A DNA stretch of 64,000 bases from Aureimonas mangrovi (lineage in GTDB: Bacteria; Pseudomonadota; Alphaproteobacteria; Rhizobiales; Rhizobiaceae): contig NZ_CP059692.1 in NCBI RefSeq assembly GCF_014058705.1, positions 1,803,001 through 1,867,000 of the forward strand, given 5' to 3'. The first letter of the stretch is position 1, and each line of letters opens with the position of its first letter. Of the stretch, positions 44,813 through 53,938 are shown in pieces. A model generated the notes under the pieces. The model made no database searches, was not told the DNA's origin, and saw only the letters and a program-made list of their open reading frames with translations. A program made the position numbers and the translations under genes.

Positions 44813-45736
44813 GTGACCACCATGGACGATTCATCGAACGGAGCAGCGGCCTGGCTGCGAGCGGAGATCGAGGATACGCTCGACGAGGAGTACGAGCTGG
44901 AGCTGAGTGACTCCATCCTCTCGTCCGAACTCTCGCGCATCTACGACAAGGCACACCCGGAAACGCTCGGTCGGCAGACCTACTTCAAGGAGCTGATCCG
45001 GCTGCAGTCGGAGCTCATAAAGCTGCAGGACTGGGTGGCGAGCACCGGACAGAAGATCGTGATCCTCTTCGAAGGGCGCGATTCCGCTGGCAAGGGCGGT
45101 GTCATCAAACGCATCACCCAGCGCCTCAACCCGCGCATCGTGCGCGTCGTCGCCCTGCCTGCCCCGAGCGATCGTGAAAAGACCCAGTGGTACTTTCAGC
45201 GCTACGTCTCGAACCTGCCGGCGGGCGGAGAAATCGTTCTCTTCGATCGATCCTGGTACAATCGCGCTGGCGTGGAGCGCGTGATGGGGTTTGCCGAGCC
45301 CGATCAGGTCGAGGACTTCTTTCGCGATGTTCCGGAGTTCGAGCGAATGCTGCTCCGCTCGGGCATCCGCCTTCTCAAATACTGGTTCTCGATCACCGAC
45401 GAGGAGCAGCAAATGCGCTTCATGATGCGCATCCGCGATCCGATGAAGCAGTGGAAGCTCTCGCCGATGGACCTCCAGTCGCGCGTGCGCTGGGAACAAT
45501 ACACCAAGGCGAAGGAAGAGATGTTCGCACGAACGAGCATACCGGAAGCTCCTTGGTACATCGTCGAGGGCAACGACAAGAAGCGCGCGCGTTTGAACTG
45601 CATCGATCACCTGCTCGGCCAGATCCCCTATGAACCGGTCGCGCATGAGGAGATCACTCTGCCGAACCGCGTCTTCAATCCCGAGTACGAGCGCGCGACC
45701 CTTCCGAAAGAGCTCTACGTTCCGCAGAAGTACTGA
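44813..45736 (+). CDS. ppk2: Polyphosphate kinase 2
   Basis: 307 residues from GTG 44813, 7 bp after AGGAG; ATG 44822 is the alternative. PPK2 transfers phosphate between polyphosphate and nucleotides. Walker A in LFEGRDSAGKGGVIKRITQ, lid and Walker B signature DRSWYNRAGVERVMGF, and EQQMRFMMRIRDPMKQWKLS match the single-domain class I form. Its place downstream of the phosphate symporter fits a phosphate storage module. Confidence 0.94.
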   Translation: MTTMDDSSNGAAAWLRAEIEDTLDEEYELELSDSILSSELSRIYDKAHPETLGRQTYFKELIRLQSELIKLQDWVASTGQKIVILFEGRDSAGKGGVIKRITQRLNPRIVRVVALPAPSDREKTQWYFQRYVSNLPAGGEIVLFDRSWYNRAGVERVMGFAEPDQVEDFFRDVPEFERMLLRSGIRLLKYWFSITDEEQQMRFMMRIRDPMKQWKLSPMDLQSRVRWEQYTKAKEEMFARTSIPEAPWYIVEGNDKKRARLNCIDHLLGQIPYEPVAHEEITLPNRVFNPEYERATLPKELYVPQKY

Positions 45737-45747
45737 GCTCGGTCCCG

Positions 45748-46683
45748 TCAGGCCGGGAGGGGGATATGCTCCTCCCGGTCGTCGACTGGCAGGTCGAAGC
45801 GGCCCTCGCCCCATCTTTCGGCCCGCCATTCCTCCTTCGCCGCCTCGATGCGCTCCTTCGAGGACGCGACGAAGTTCCACCAGATGTAGCGGGGGCCGTT
45901 CAGCGTGGCGCCGCCGAGGATCATGATCCGCGCCCCGTGCGCTGAGGCCGCGACGGTGATCTTGTCGCCTGGGCGGAAGACCATCATCTGCGGCGCCGAA
46001 TATTCCTGCCCGGCGATCGAGATCGAGCCTTCGACGATGTAGATGCCGCGGTCCTCGTGATCGTCCGGCAGCGGCAGTCGGGCGCCGGCCTCCAGCTTCA
46101 CGTCGGCATAGAAGGTTTCTGACAACATTCTGGCCGGCGCGCTTTGTCCGTAGGCGTTGCCGAGGATCAGGCGAAGCGAGATGCCGCCGTCCTCGATCAT
46201 CGGAAGCGTGTCCTTGCCGTGATGCTCGAAGCTGGGCGCAACGTCCTCGTGGGTCTCTGGAAGCGCAAGCCAGGTCTGGATGCCGAACAGGCTGTTCGGA
46301 CCTTTTCGCGCCTCCGCAGACGTGCGCTCGGAATGCGTGACGCCGCGTCCGGCGACCATCCAGTTCAGCGCCCCCGGACGGATCGTCTGGTCTGCACCGG
46401 TGCTGTCGCGGTGGTGGAAGTCACCGCGGAACAGATAGGTGACGGTTCCGAGGCCGATATGGGGGTGCGGCCTGACGTCGATCCCCTGCCCCGTCAGAAG
46501 TTCGGCCGGCCCGGCCTGATCGAAGAAGATGAACGGGCCGACCATCTGGCGCTTGGGCGCTGGCAGGGCACGGCGCACCTCGAAGCCGCCGATGTCCCGT
46601 GAGCGCGGGACGATGAGCGTCTCGATCGCGTCGACGCCCACTTCGTCCGGGCAGCCCGGTTCCATCGCAGGGTTCCAGCTCAT
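45748..46683 (-). CDS. Pirin family cupin protein
   Basis: 311 residues. Cupin metal motif HPHIGLGTVTYLFRGDFHHRDS, NWMVAGRGVTHSE, and GIQTWLALPETHEDVAPSFEHH identify a bacterial pirin (YhhW/YhaK type). Some pirins act as quercetin dioxygenases, others bind transcription or metabolic enzymes; the target here is unknown. It converges with ppk2, 11 bp between stops, and is followed upstream by a LysR gene on the same strand, 167 bp away. Confidence 0.92.
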   Translation of the reverse strand: MSWNPAMEPGCPDEVGVDAIETLIVPRSRDIGGFEVRRALPAPKRQMVGPFIFFDQAGPAELLTGQGIDVRPHPHIGLGTVTYLFRGDFHHRDSTGADQTIRPGALNWMVAGRGVTHSERTSAEARKGPNSLFGIQTWLALPETHEDVAPSFEHHGKDTLPMIEDGGISLRLILGNAYGQSAPARMLSETFYADVKLEAGARLPLPDDHEDRGIYIVEGSISIAGQEYSAPQMMVFRPGDKITVAASAHGARIMILGGATLNGPRYIWWNFVASSKERIEAAKEEWRAERWGEGRFDLPVDDREEHIPLPA

Positions 46684-46850
46684 GCGCGCTCTCCTCTTCC
46701 GTCGGGCCGGTGACGATTGCTCCCGTCATCGGATGATGCGTATCGGACGCCCGCTGCCGCCACTAGCGCTGCGCAGCGCCGAGCTGTGTTGCGGTTTCGG
46801 GAACGGGGTGTTCTTCGGCCTCGCCGCCCTCACGGGATGCGGGCCGACCT

Positions 46851-47744
46851 TCATCGCTCGAGCCCCCACAGGTCCGGGTTCTTCTCGAAGGATTCGATCA
46901 GCATGTCGATGAGGATCCGCACCTTGCGCGCGGTGTGCTGGCCAGGCGGGCGGACCACATAGGCCGCGCCCGCGACCACCGGGAACTGCGGCATCACCGG
47001 GACGAGAGTGCCGGCCAAAATGTGCGCGTGCGTCAGGCAATCCGGGAGGCGAGCGATGCCGAGGCCGGCGGCTGCCGCGCCCACAAGCGCGGTGCCGTTG
47101 TCCGCCTTGAATCGTCCCTGCGGCTGCAGGCTGACGGCCTTGTCTCCGTCCATCAGATGCCAGATTTCCCCCATCTGCATCACGGCCTGATGGTCGGCGA
47201 TGTCCGCCAGCGTCTCGGGAGAACCGTGCGCCGCAATGTAGCCGGGGCTCGCGACGAGCCTGCCCGTGATCGGCCCGACGCGCCGCGCGACGAGGTTGGA
47301 ATCCTGGAGATAACCGACGCGGATCGCGCAATCGAAGCCTTCCGCGATCAGATCGACGAAGCGGTCACCATAGGCCGTGTGTATGTGCAAATGGGGGTGG
47401 TGCGTCGCCATTTCGGCCAGGACGGGTGCGAAGTGCGTTGGACCTAGCGACAGCGGCACAGCGACGCGAAGACGGCCGCGAAGCTCGCCCTCCGGCATGA
47501 TCGTCTCTCTCGCCAGCTCGATCTCGGAACCGATCCGTGCAGCGTGATCGCGGAACGCTGACCCCGCCTCCGTGAGCGCGGCCCCGCGGGTGGTGCGGGC
47601 AAGGAGCTGGACGCCGAGCTCGGCCTCGAGCCGGAAAAGCCGCCGGCTGACGATCGACTTGGAGATGCCGAGCCGGCGCGCGGCCGCCGAGACGCCTCCT
47701 GCGTCGGCCACTTCGACGAAGGTCTGCAAGTCCTCGATATCCAA
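46851..47744 (-). CDS. LysR-family transcriptional regulator
   Basis: 297 residues. The helix-turn-helix is in the first 60 residues (MDIEDLQTFVEVADAGGVSA, LGISKSIVSRRLFRLEAELG), followed by the substrate-binding domain. The start is TTG 47744, since no ATG or GTG gives the family N-terminus. It is divergent from the YcaC-type hydrolase across 151 bp, the usual arrangement for a LysR regulator and its target, so it may control the hydrolase and the MoaF-SnoaL and LLM genes. Confidence 0.92.
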   Translation of the reverse strand: MDIEDLQTFVEVADAGGVSAAARRLGISKSIVSRRLFRLEAELGVQLLARTTRGAALTEAGSAFRDHAARIGSEIELARETIMPEGELRGRLRVAVPLSLGPTHFAPVLAEMATHHPHLHIHTAYGDRFVDLIAEGFDCAIRVGYLQDSNLVARRVGPITGRLVASPGYIAAHGSPETLADIADHQAVMQMGEIWHLMDGDKAVSLQPQGRFKADNGTALVGAAAAGLGIARLPDCLTHAHILAGTLVPVMPQFPVVAGAAYVVRPPGQHTARKVRILIDMLIESFEKNPDLWGLER

Positions 47745-47895
47745 GCGCGGTGTTCCCAGTTTCGCGACACAGCTGGTCGGACCGAAGCGCTAGCCGATAC
47801 GTGCTCGCCTGGCAATGTTGCCGCGGGGCCGTGCCTTGGATGGCGCGTCTCGAAGATCAACGATCCTTTTCCCGATCACAGCAGAGACCCTGACC

Positions 47896-48558
47896 ATGAC
47901 CTTTCGCAACGGCCTCGACTCCCTTCTTCGCCCCGAGGATTCCGTCCTCGTCCTCATCGACCATCAGCCCTATCAGCTCGCCAACCTGAACAGCCACGAT
48001 CCGCATATGGTGGTGAACAACTCCGCAGGCCTGGCAAAGCTCGCCAAGGCCTTTAATGTGCCGACGATTCTGACCAGCGTGGTCGCCGCGCAGGGCGGGG
48101 TGATCTTCCCGCACATCACCGACGTCTTCCCGGATCAGGAGGTCATCGACCGGACCTTCATCAACACCTGGGAAGACAAGAAGGTCGTCGACGCCGTCAA
48201 GGCCACGGGGCGCAAGCAGCTGATCATCGCCGGCCTCTGGACCGAGGTCTGCGTCGCCATGCCTGTGATCCAGGCGCTCGGCGAAGGCTGGGACGTGACG
48301 GTGATCACCGACGCGAGCGGCGGCGTCTCAGTAGAGGGTCACGAAGTGGCCATCCAGCGGATGATCGCGGCGGGCGCGAACATGATGACCTTCGTAGCGC
48401 TGATGGGTGAATGGCAGCGTGACTGGGCGCGCACGGCGACGGTCGCCGCGCTCTCCGAAATTGCCAAGTATCACACCGCCGGCAGCGGGATCGCCGGCAT
48501 CTGGGAGCATCAGCTCCTGAACACGCCGGTCGGAGCCGTCGGGCCCTCCGGCCACTGA
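47896..48558 (+). CDS. YcaC-type isochorismatase-like hydrolase
   Basis: 220 residues starting MTFRNGLDSLLRPEDSVLVLID. Cysteine-hydrolase motifs are present: the aspartate in VLIDHQPYQLANL, the lysine in ATGRKQLIIAGLWTEVCV and the nucleophile cysteine in WTEVCVAMP. YcaC relatives have an unknown substrate; this group is often induced with oxidative or electrophile responses. It is divergent from the LysR gene. Stop is followed by a short gap and the MoaF-SnoaL gene. Confidence 0.9.
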   Translation: MTFRNGLDSLLRPEDSVLVLIDHQPYQLANLNSHDPHMVVNNSAGLAKLAKAFNVPTILTSVVAAQGGVIFPHITDVFPDQEVIDRTFINTWEDKKVVDAVKATGRKQLIIAGLWTEVCVAMPVIQALGEGWDVTVITDASGGVSVEGHEVAIQRMIAAGANMMTFVALMGEWQRDWARTATVAALSEIAKYHTAGSGIAGIWEHQLLNTPVGAVGPSGH

Positions 48559-48664
48559 TCCCGATCGCGATGGCGCGAACCGACCGGGCAAGGCCATGGC
48601 CGGTCGGTTCGTGTGCCGCGATGACTTTACCAACACCGCCGTCCCCCTGCCCAGGAACAAGATC

Positions 48665-49402
48665 ATGTCGGACAGTCGCTTTCCCGTCGGCCAGGAGATG
48701 GACGTCACCTATCCTGCCTTCAAGGTGAGCCTGACGCTCCTGTCGACCGACAGGCTGCGCTTCGAAATCAAGGAAGGGCCGTTCGCGCGCATCGAGACGG
48801 TCGACATCGAGGTCTCGTCCCTCGGCAACGGAATCTTCGCGGTGAGCTGGCAGGAGAAGGACGGGGCCACTGTCGTCAACATTCAGGACTTCGACCGCGG
48901 CACGGTCCGCTCCTTCGCCACGCTGCGCGGCGGCCAGTTCCTGCGCATGCATGGCACCTTCGTGGTCACCAGGCCCGCCGACGATGTGTCCGACGACCGT
49001 CCGCGCCGCAACAAGGGCCTGGTGCTCGACGCGATGACGTCGCTGTTCCGGCACCATGACGCTGCCTCTGTCGAACGGCTCTACGCGCCTGGCTACATCC
49101 AGCACAATCCCGATATCGCACAGGGGCGCGACGCGCTGCGGGCGATCGTCGAACGCCTGCCGGCGGATGTTCACTACGAACCGGGCATGATGATTGCGGA
49201 GGGCGACCTCGTCGCCATCCACGGGCGCATCCGCGGCTGGTCGGATGCGCCGCAGGTCGTGGTCGACATCTTCCGGATCGAGAATGGCCGTCTGGCCGAG
49301 CACTGGGACGTCCTGCAGAACGAGATGCCTGCCGGGGCGGGAACAGTTGCAATGTTCGATCCGCAGGAAGGCATGCGGGGCGCCAGGCCGAGCGAAATCT
49401 GA
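48665..49402 (+). CDS. MoaF-like / SnoaL-like two-domain protein
   Basis: 245 residues. Residues 1-105 (FPVGQEMDVTYPAFKVSLTLL, FAVSWQEKDGATVVNIQDF, GQFLRMHGTF) match the small MoaF-type lipocalin-like fold. Residues 115-230 (AMTSLFRHHDAASVERLYAPGY, IQHNPDIAQGRDALR, VVDIFRIENGRLAEHWDVLQ) are a SnoaL/NTF2-like domain. Both folds usually bind small hydrophobic ligands. I know of neither a set function for this fusion nor a substrate here. Directly followed by a 58-bp palindrome and an LLM oxidoreductase. Confidence 0.8.
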   Translation: MSDSRFPVGQEMDVTYPAFKVSLTLLSTDRLRFEIKEGPFARIETVDIEVSSLGNGIFAVSWQEKDGATVVNIQDFDRGTVRSFATLRGGQFLRMHGTFVVTRPADDVSDDRPRRNKGLVLDAMTSLFRHHDAASVERLYAPGYIQHNPDIAQGRDALRAIVERLPADVHYEPGMMIAEGDLVAIHGRIRGWSDAPQVVVDIFRIENGRLAEHWDVLQNEMPAGAGTVAMFDPQEGMRGARPSEI

Positions 49403-49405
49403 GGA

Positions 49406-49463
49406 CGCGAGCCCGCAGGGCGCTGCGTAGCTCGCGAGCTACGCAGCGCCCTGCGGGCTCGCG
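49406..49463. repeat. Perfect 58-bp palindrome without spacer
   Basis: 29 bases at 49406-49434 are exactly complementary to 49435-49463, with the centre at CTCG|CGAG. The arm begins CGCGAGCCCGCAGGGC. It starts 4 bp after the MoaF-SnoaL stop and ends 27 bp before the LLM start. It could form a long RNA hairpin ending both transcripts or a cruciform. No T-run follows. Confidence 0.85.
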
Positions 49464-49489
49464 GCGAGGAATCTTGACGAGGACACATC

Positions 49490-50530
49490 ATGGAAATCGG
49501 CATCGACAGCTTCGCCGCCATCCTCCCCGATCCGGCGACGGGTAAGCACCCGGCGGCGGTCGAACGAATGGCTCATCTCCTGGATGAGGTGGAGACTGCC
49601 GACAGGGTGGGCCTCGACGTCTTCGGCATTGGTGAGCACCACCGCGCCGAGTTTCTCGATTCCGCGCCTGCGGTCATTCTCGCCGCGGCCGCCGCCCGCA
49701 CCGAGACGATCCGCCTGACGAGCGCGGTGACCGTGCTGAGCGCGGCCGATCCCGTGCGCGTCTTCCAGGAGTTCGCGACGCTTGACCTGATCTCCAAGGG
49801 GCGAGCGGAGATGGTCGTCGGCCGCGGCTCTTTCGTCGAGGCCTTCCCCTTGTTCGGCCTCGACACACGCGACTACGACGCCCTTTTCGCCGAGAAGCTC
49901 GACCTTCTCCTCGCGCTCGGCGAAACGGACCACCCGCGCTGGGAGGGGCGCTTCCGGCCGGCGCTCGCCGGGGCCGGCGTCTTTCCGCGTCCCCATCAGG
50001 CGAAGCTGCCGGTCTGGCTCGGCGTCGGCGGCACGCCGCAGTCCTTCGCCCGCGCCGGCGTTCTTGGGCTGCCCCTGATGGTCGCGATCATCGGCGGGAC
50101 CTTCGAGCGCTTTCGCCCGCTCGTGGATCTTTACCGCGAGGCCGGTGCGCGAGCGGGCCATGCCCCGGAGGCGCTGAAGGTGGGCATCCATGCGATGGGC
50201 TTCGTCGGCGAAAGCGACCTCGCTGCACGCGACGCCTTCTTTCCCGGCTGGGCCCATCTGACGACGACTGTCGGACGCGAGCGCGGCTGGAGCGCGCCCA
50301 CCCGTCAGCAGTTCGACGCGATGGCGGGCCCCGAGGGCGCCTTCCTGATCGGCGAGCCGAAAACGGTGGCGGAAAAGCTGCTCGAGGCCAGCGAATCGCT
50401 CGGTGGCATCCAGCGTGTCACCTTCCAGATGAGCACCGCCTCCCTCGAGACGGCTGCCATGAAGCGCTCGATCGAACTCCTCGGCATGGAAGCGGCACCG
50501 ATCATCCGTGCTGCGAACGAGGTGGTTTGA
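49490..50530 (+). CDS. LLM-class flavin-dependent oxidoreductase
   Basis: 346 residues. The bacterial-luciferase-like barrel is shown by IGIDSFAAILPD, VFGIGEHHRAEFLDSAP, RIRLTSAVTVLSAADPVRVF-type segments and MVVGRGSFVEAFPLF, with SLGGIQRVTFQM near the end. These enzymes use FMN or F420; the EHH motif is common in FMN-dependent monooxygenase-like members. Substrate unknown. It is downstream of the palindrome and upstream of tRNA-Ser. Confidence 0.88.
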   Translation: MEIGIDSFAAILPDPATGKHPAAVERMAHLLDEVETADRVGLDVFGIGEHHRAEFLDSAPAVILAAAAARTETIRLTSAVTVLSAADPVRVFQEFATLDLISKGRAEMVVGRGSFVEAFPLFGLDTRDYDALFAEKLDLLLALGETDHPRWEGRFRPALAGAGVFPRPHQAKLPVWLGVGGTPQSFARAGVLGLPLMVAIIGGTFERFRPLVDLYREAGARAGHAPEALKVGIHAMGFVGESDLAARDAFFPGWAHLTTTVGRERGWSAPTRQQFDAMAGPEGAFLIGEPKTVAEKLLEASESLGGIQRVTFQMSTASLETAAMKRSIELLGMEAAPIIRAANEVV

Positions 50531-50604
50531 GATAGCAGCCCTATGCCCGCACTGCGCACGTCGGCTAAAGGAGACCATGACGTGGGTGGCAAGCGTAACG
50601 CTCT

Positions 50605-50694
50605 TGGCGGAAGGGGTGGGATTCGAACCCACGGTGGGCTTGCACCCACGGCGGTTTTCAAGACCGCTGCCTTAAACCACTCGGCCACCCTTCC
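50605..50694 (-). tRNA. tRNA-Ser(UGA)
   Basis: 90 nt with encoded CCA. The acceptor stem GGAAGGG pairs at the 3' end, the anticodon loop reads CTTGAAA between GCGGT and ACCGC (anticodon TGA), the T arm contains GGTTCGAATCC, and a long variable arm (GTGGGTGCAAGCCCAC) confirms serine. It lies between the convergent LLM and quinone oxidoreductase genes. Confidence 0.96.
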
Positions 50695-50743
50695 TCGCCG
50701 ACCGCTTAGCCGAGCCGCGCGGGCTCGGCAAGCGAGCCCGAGG

Positions 50744-51718
50744 TCACACCGTCAGGATCGAGACGCCCGTGGTGCGCCGACCTTCGAGGTCGTCGTGGGC
50801 GCGTCGCGCCTCTGCCAGCGGATAGCGCTGGTCGATACGGATCTTCACCGCTCCGGAAAGCACGACATCGAACAACGCCTTCGCGGAAGCTTCCTGCTCC
50901 TCCGGGGTCGCGTTGTAGCCGAAGAGGCTCGGACGCGTGGCGAAAAGCGAGCCCTTCTGGTTGAGAAGCGCCAGCTCGAAATTCTCGATCGTTCCGGAGG
51001 ACTGCCCGAAGGACACGAACAGGCCCTGCCGCCGAAGGCAATCAAGGCTTTTGGGGAACGTGTCGCGGCCGACCGAATCGTAGACGACATCGCATTTGCG
51101 CCCGCCGGTGATGGCGGCGACACGCTCGGCGAAATCCTCCGTCCGATAGTTGATCGCGTGATCGCAGCCGTGTGCCAGCGCAAGCTCGCATTTCTCGGGC
51201 GAACCCGCCGTTCCGATCACGGTCGCGCCAAGATGCTTTGCCCACTGACACGCGATCAGGCCGACACCGCCGGCCGCCGCGTGGAAGAGGATCGTCGTGT
51301 CAGCCCCGACCGCGAAGGTCCGGCGCAGGAGATACTCCGCCGTCATGCCCTTCAGCATGATCGCCGCCGCCAGTTCCTCGTCGAGGTCGTCCGGCAACGG
51401 AACGGCCCAGGCGGCATCCACCAGCACCTCCTCGGCATAGGTGCCGGCGGCGTTGCTGTACGCGACGCGGTCACCGACCTTTCGGTCGTTCACTCCCTCG
51501 CCCACCGCCACGACCTCGCCGGCGCCTTCCTTGCCCGGCACGAAGGGAAAGCGCGGTGCCTTGTAGGTGCCGTCGCGAAAATAGACGTCGATGAAGTTGA
51601 GCCCGGCGGCCTTCTGCCTGACGCGGATCTGCCCGGGGCCGGGCGCGCCGGGGTCGATATCGGTCCATTCCAGAACGTCGGACCCGCCGACGGCCTTCAC
51701 CAGCATTGCCTTGGTCAA
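50744..51718 (-). CDS. NADPH:quinone oxidoreductase, zeta-crystallin type
   Basis: 324 residues from a TTG at 51718 overlapping the pcs stop (ATTTGA), giving MTKAMLVKAVGGSDVLEW, the family N-terminus; AGGGAGAG lies just upstream. Medium-chain reductase motifs: GLNFIDVYFRDGTY, PGKEGAGEVVAVGEGV, FHAAAGGVGLIACQWAKHLGA (nucleotide binding). No zinc-ligand cysteines, as expected for zinc-free quinone reductases. Confidence 0.92.
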   Translation of the reverse strand: MTKAMLVKAVGGSDVLEWTDIDPGAPGPGQIRVRQKAAGLNFIDVYFRDGTYKAPRFPFVPGKEGAGEVVAVGEGVNDRKVGDRVAYSNAAGTYAEEVLVDAAWAVPLPDDLDEELAAAIMLKGMTAEYLLRRTFAVGADTTILFHAAAGGVGLIACQWAKHLGATVIGTAGSPEKCELALAHGCDHAINYRTEDFAERVAAITGGRKCDVVYDSVGRDTFPKSLDCLRRQGLFVSFGQSSGTIENFELALLNQKGSLFATRPSLFGYNATPEEQEASAKALFDVVLSGAVKIRIDQRYPLAEARRAHDDLEGRRTTGVSILTV

Positions 51719-52461
51719 ATTCTCTCTCCCTCGTTCCGATCGGTCAGGCGATCCAGCGCCTGCAGGACGACGCCGACGAGGAGCAGGTAGAGGGACGTCA
51801 CCACGATGCCAGCCGTCACGATCGGTGAAGGTGCGAAGGCGGAGGCGAGCGAGACGAGGCCGAGGACGCTCCACAGCGCGAAGACGGCGAGATTGATCGG
51901 GCGCAGCCGCTCGACGCGGACCGGATGCAGGAACTTCAGCGGTGCGAAGGTGGTGATCGCGCAGAAGACCACGACCAGAAGCGCAGCGGTGCTGCCGGGC
52001 TGCGTCGCGAAGAGCGCGAACACCACCATGTTCCACGTCACGGGAAAGCCGCGGAAGAAGTTGTCCTTCGTCTTCATGCGCGTGTCGGCGTAGTACACGG
52101 CGCTGGTGACGACGATCAGCGCTGCCGCGACGAAGGCGAGCGGCCCCTCGATGATGCCGGCCTCGTAAAGCGCGTAGGCCGGGATGAGCACGTAGGTCGC
52201 ATAGTCGATCACCGCGTCCAGCGTGTCGCCGGACCAATGCGGCAGGCGCCGACCCACGTCCAGTCGCCGGGCCAGCGGACCATCAATGCCGTCCACGAAC
52301 AAGGCGAAGCCGAGCCACAGGAACATCGCGACCCAGCGCCCCTCGCCCGCCGCGATCAGGGCCATGAAGGCCCAGAAGGCGCCGCTGGCGGTCAACAGAT
52401 GGACGCTGAACGCCCTCCACTCTTCGGTCTTTTCGGTCAACGTCGCCTGCGATCTTCTCAT
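51715..52461 (-). CDS. pcs: Phosphatidylcholine synthase
   Basis: 248 residues, about seven membrane helices. The CDP-alcohol phosphotransferase signature DGxxGxxAR...G...D...D is seen in DGIDGPLARRLDVGRRL and HWSGDTLDAVID, with the early FALFVDG. Together with YVLIPAYALYEAGI and NFFRGFPVTWNMVVFALF it matches bacterial Pcs, which joins choline to CDP-diacylglycerol to make phosphatidylcholine, a membrane lipid found in many Rhizobiales. Overlaps the quinone reductase and is divergent from the UbiH-type gene. Confidence 0.95.
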   Translation of the reverse strand: MRRSQATLTEKTEEWRAFSVHLLTASGAFWAFMALIAAGEGRWVAMFLWLGFALFVDGIDGPLARRLDVGRRLPHWSGDTLDAVIDYATYVLIPAYALYEAGIIEGPLAFVAAALIVVTSAVYYADTRMKTKDNFFRGFPVTWNMVVFALFATQPGSTAALLVVVFCAITTFAPLKFLHPVRVERLRPINLAVFALWSVLGLVSLASAFAPSPIVTAGIVVTSLYLLLVGVVLQALDRLTDRNEGERI

Positions 52462-52546
52462 TCGATACGCGATACTATGGCGCCTTGCCGGCCATTGTCA
52501 TCGCCTCGGGGCAACGTATCTGCTTCAATCCAAGGGGAAAAAGGCT

Positions 52547-53803
52547 ATGAGCGGCCGGTATGCAGGGCGAGCGAAGGAAAATGGCGTGAAACGGGAGATC
52601 GTCGTCGTCGGAGGGGGCCTCGCAGGTCATGCCGCAGCGTTGGGGTTCGCGCGCGCGGGCTTCGATACACTGCTTCTGGCGCCGGAGCCGCCGGCCGATT
52701 CGCGTACGACGGCGTTGATCGGCCCCTCGCTGGACATCCTGGACGAACTCGGCGTCTGGCCTGTCCTGCGCCAGAAGGCACAGGACCTGTGCGTGATGCG
52801 TCTCGTCGACGATACGGGCCGCCTCCTGCGCGCTCCGACCGCCGAGTTCCGCGCGAGCGAGATCGGCCTTCACGCCTTCGGGGCGAATGTCGCCAACAGC
52901 GATCTCCTCGCCGCGCTGCGCGGCGCCGGCGGCCGCGACGCAGGGCTGGAGACCCTCCCGGATACGCTGGAAACGCTCGAGCCGAAGGGGGGATGCGTGC
53001 GCCTTCGCACGCGTGGCGGAACGATCATCGAGGCGGCGCTGGTGGTAGGCGCCGACGGGCGGCGATCCACCGTTCGCGATCAGGCGGGCATCGGGCAGCG
53101 CCGGTGGTCGTATCCTCAAGGCGCCGTCGTTCTCAACATGCGGCATGAGGGCGACCATGGCGCTACCTCCACCGAGTTCCATACACGACATGGCCCTTTT
53201 ACTCAGGTGCCCCTGCCCGGCCGACGGTCCTCATTGGTATGGGTCGATGAGCCGCGCGTCATGGAACTGCTGCCGGACCTCGAACCCGAACGCCTGTCGC
53301 GCCTGGTCGAAGAGAGGATGCATTCGATCCTCGGCAGGATCGAGATTGAGCCCGGTATCCAGTCGTTTCCGATGTCTGGCGGACATGCGCACATGCTCGC
53401 CGCGTCACGGGTCGCACTTGTCGGCGAGGCCGCGCATCATTTTCCACCGATTGGCGCCCAGGGGCTCAATCTCGGCCTCCGCGACGCGGCGGCGATCGTG
53501 GAGGCGGCGAGCGGACATCGGGACGACCCTGGGGCGGACACCGTTCTTGCCGCGTACCGTGCCGCGCGACGGATCGACGTGACCACGCGCAGCAATGGGA
53601 TCGATCTTCTGAACCGTTCGCTTCTCGCCGATTTCCTGCCCTCGCAATGGGCGCGCGCGGCCGGGCTTTCGGCGCTGACGGCGGTTGGCCCGCTCCGTCG
53701 CTTCGCGATGCGCGAAGGCGTCTCGCCCGGCAGCGGGCTGCGAGCACTGCTCCCGGCGGTATTGCAGGGAGATCGCGGCCGGGCTCTCCAGCGTGAGCGT
53801 TGA
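52547..53803 (+). CDS. UbiH/UbiF-family FAD-dependent hydroxylase
   Basis: 418 residues from ATG 52547; GTG 52586 with AAGGA at good spacing is a close alternative giving MKREIVVVGGGLAG. FAD motifs: VVVGGGLAGHAAALGFARAG, VVGADGRRSTVRDQAG, and VALVGEAAHHFPPIGAQGLNLGLRDA (the GD-type motif). It belongs to the ubiquinone-ring hydroxylases, and probably makes one ring hydroxylation in ubiquinone synthesis; which carbon cannot be said. Divergent from pcs, 85 bp apart. Confidence 0.9.
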   Translation: MSGRYAGRAKENGVKREIVVVGGGLAGHAAALGFARAGFDTLLLAPEPPADSRTTALIGPSLDILDELGVWPVLRQKAQDLCVMRLVDDTGRLLRAPTAEFRASEIGLHAFGANVANSDLLAALRGAGGRDAGLETLPDTLETLEPKGGCVRLRTRGGTIIEAALVVGADGRRSTVRDQAGIGQRRWSYPQGAVVLNMRHEGDHGATSTEFHTRHGPFTQVPLPGRRSSLVWVDEPRVMELLPDLEPERLSRLVEERMHSILGRIEIEPGIQSFPMSGGHAHMLAASRVALVGEAAHHFPPIGAQGLNLGLRDAAAIVEAASGHRDDPGADTVLAAYRAARRIDVTTRSNGIDLLNRSLLADFLPSQWARAAGLSALTAVGPLRRFAMREGVSPGSGLRALLPAVLQGDRGRALQRER

Positions 53804-53938
53804 GGGCGCGCGTGTCTTCGATCAGGAAATTCTTTCCGATCTGTCGGTCGATGCTGTAGGTCGTTGAAATCGGGGACGCCCGCAAAGGGCGCTCCGTTCG
53901 AAACCCTCGTCGTTCAAGGGGCCGGACCTTTGCATTCC

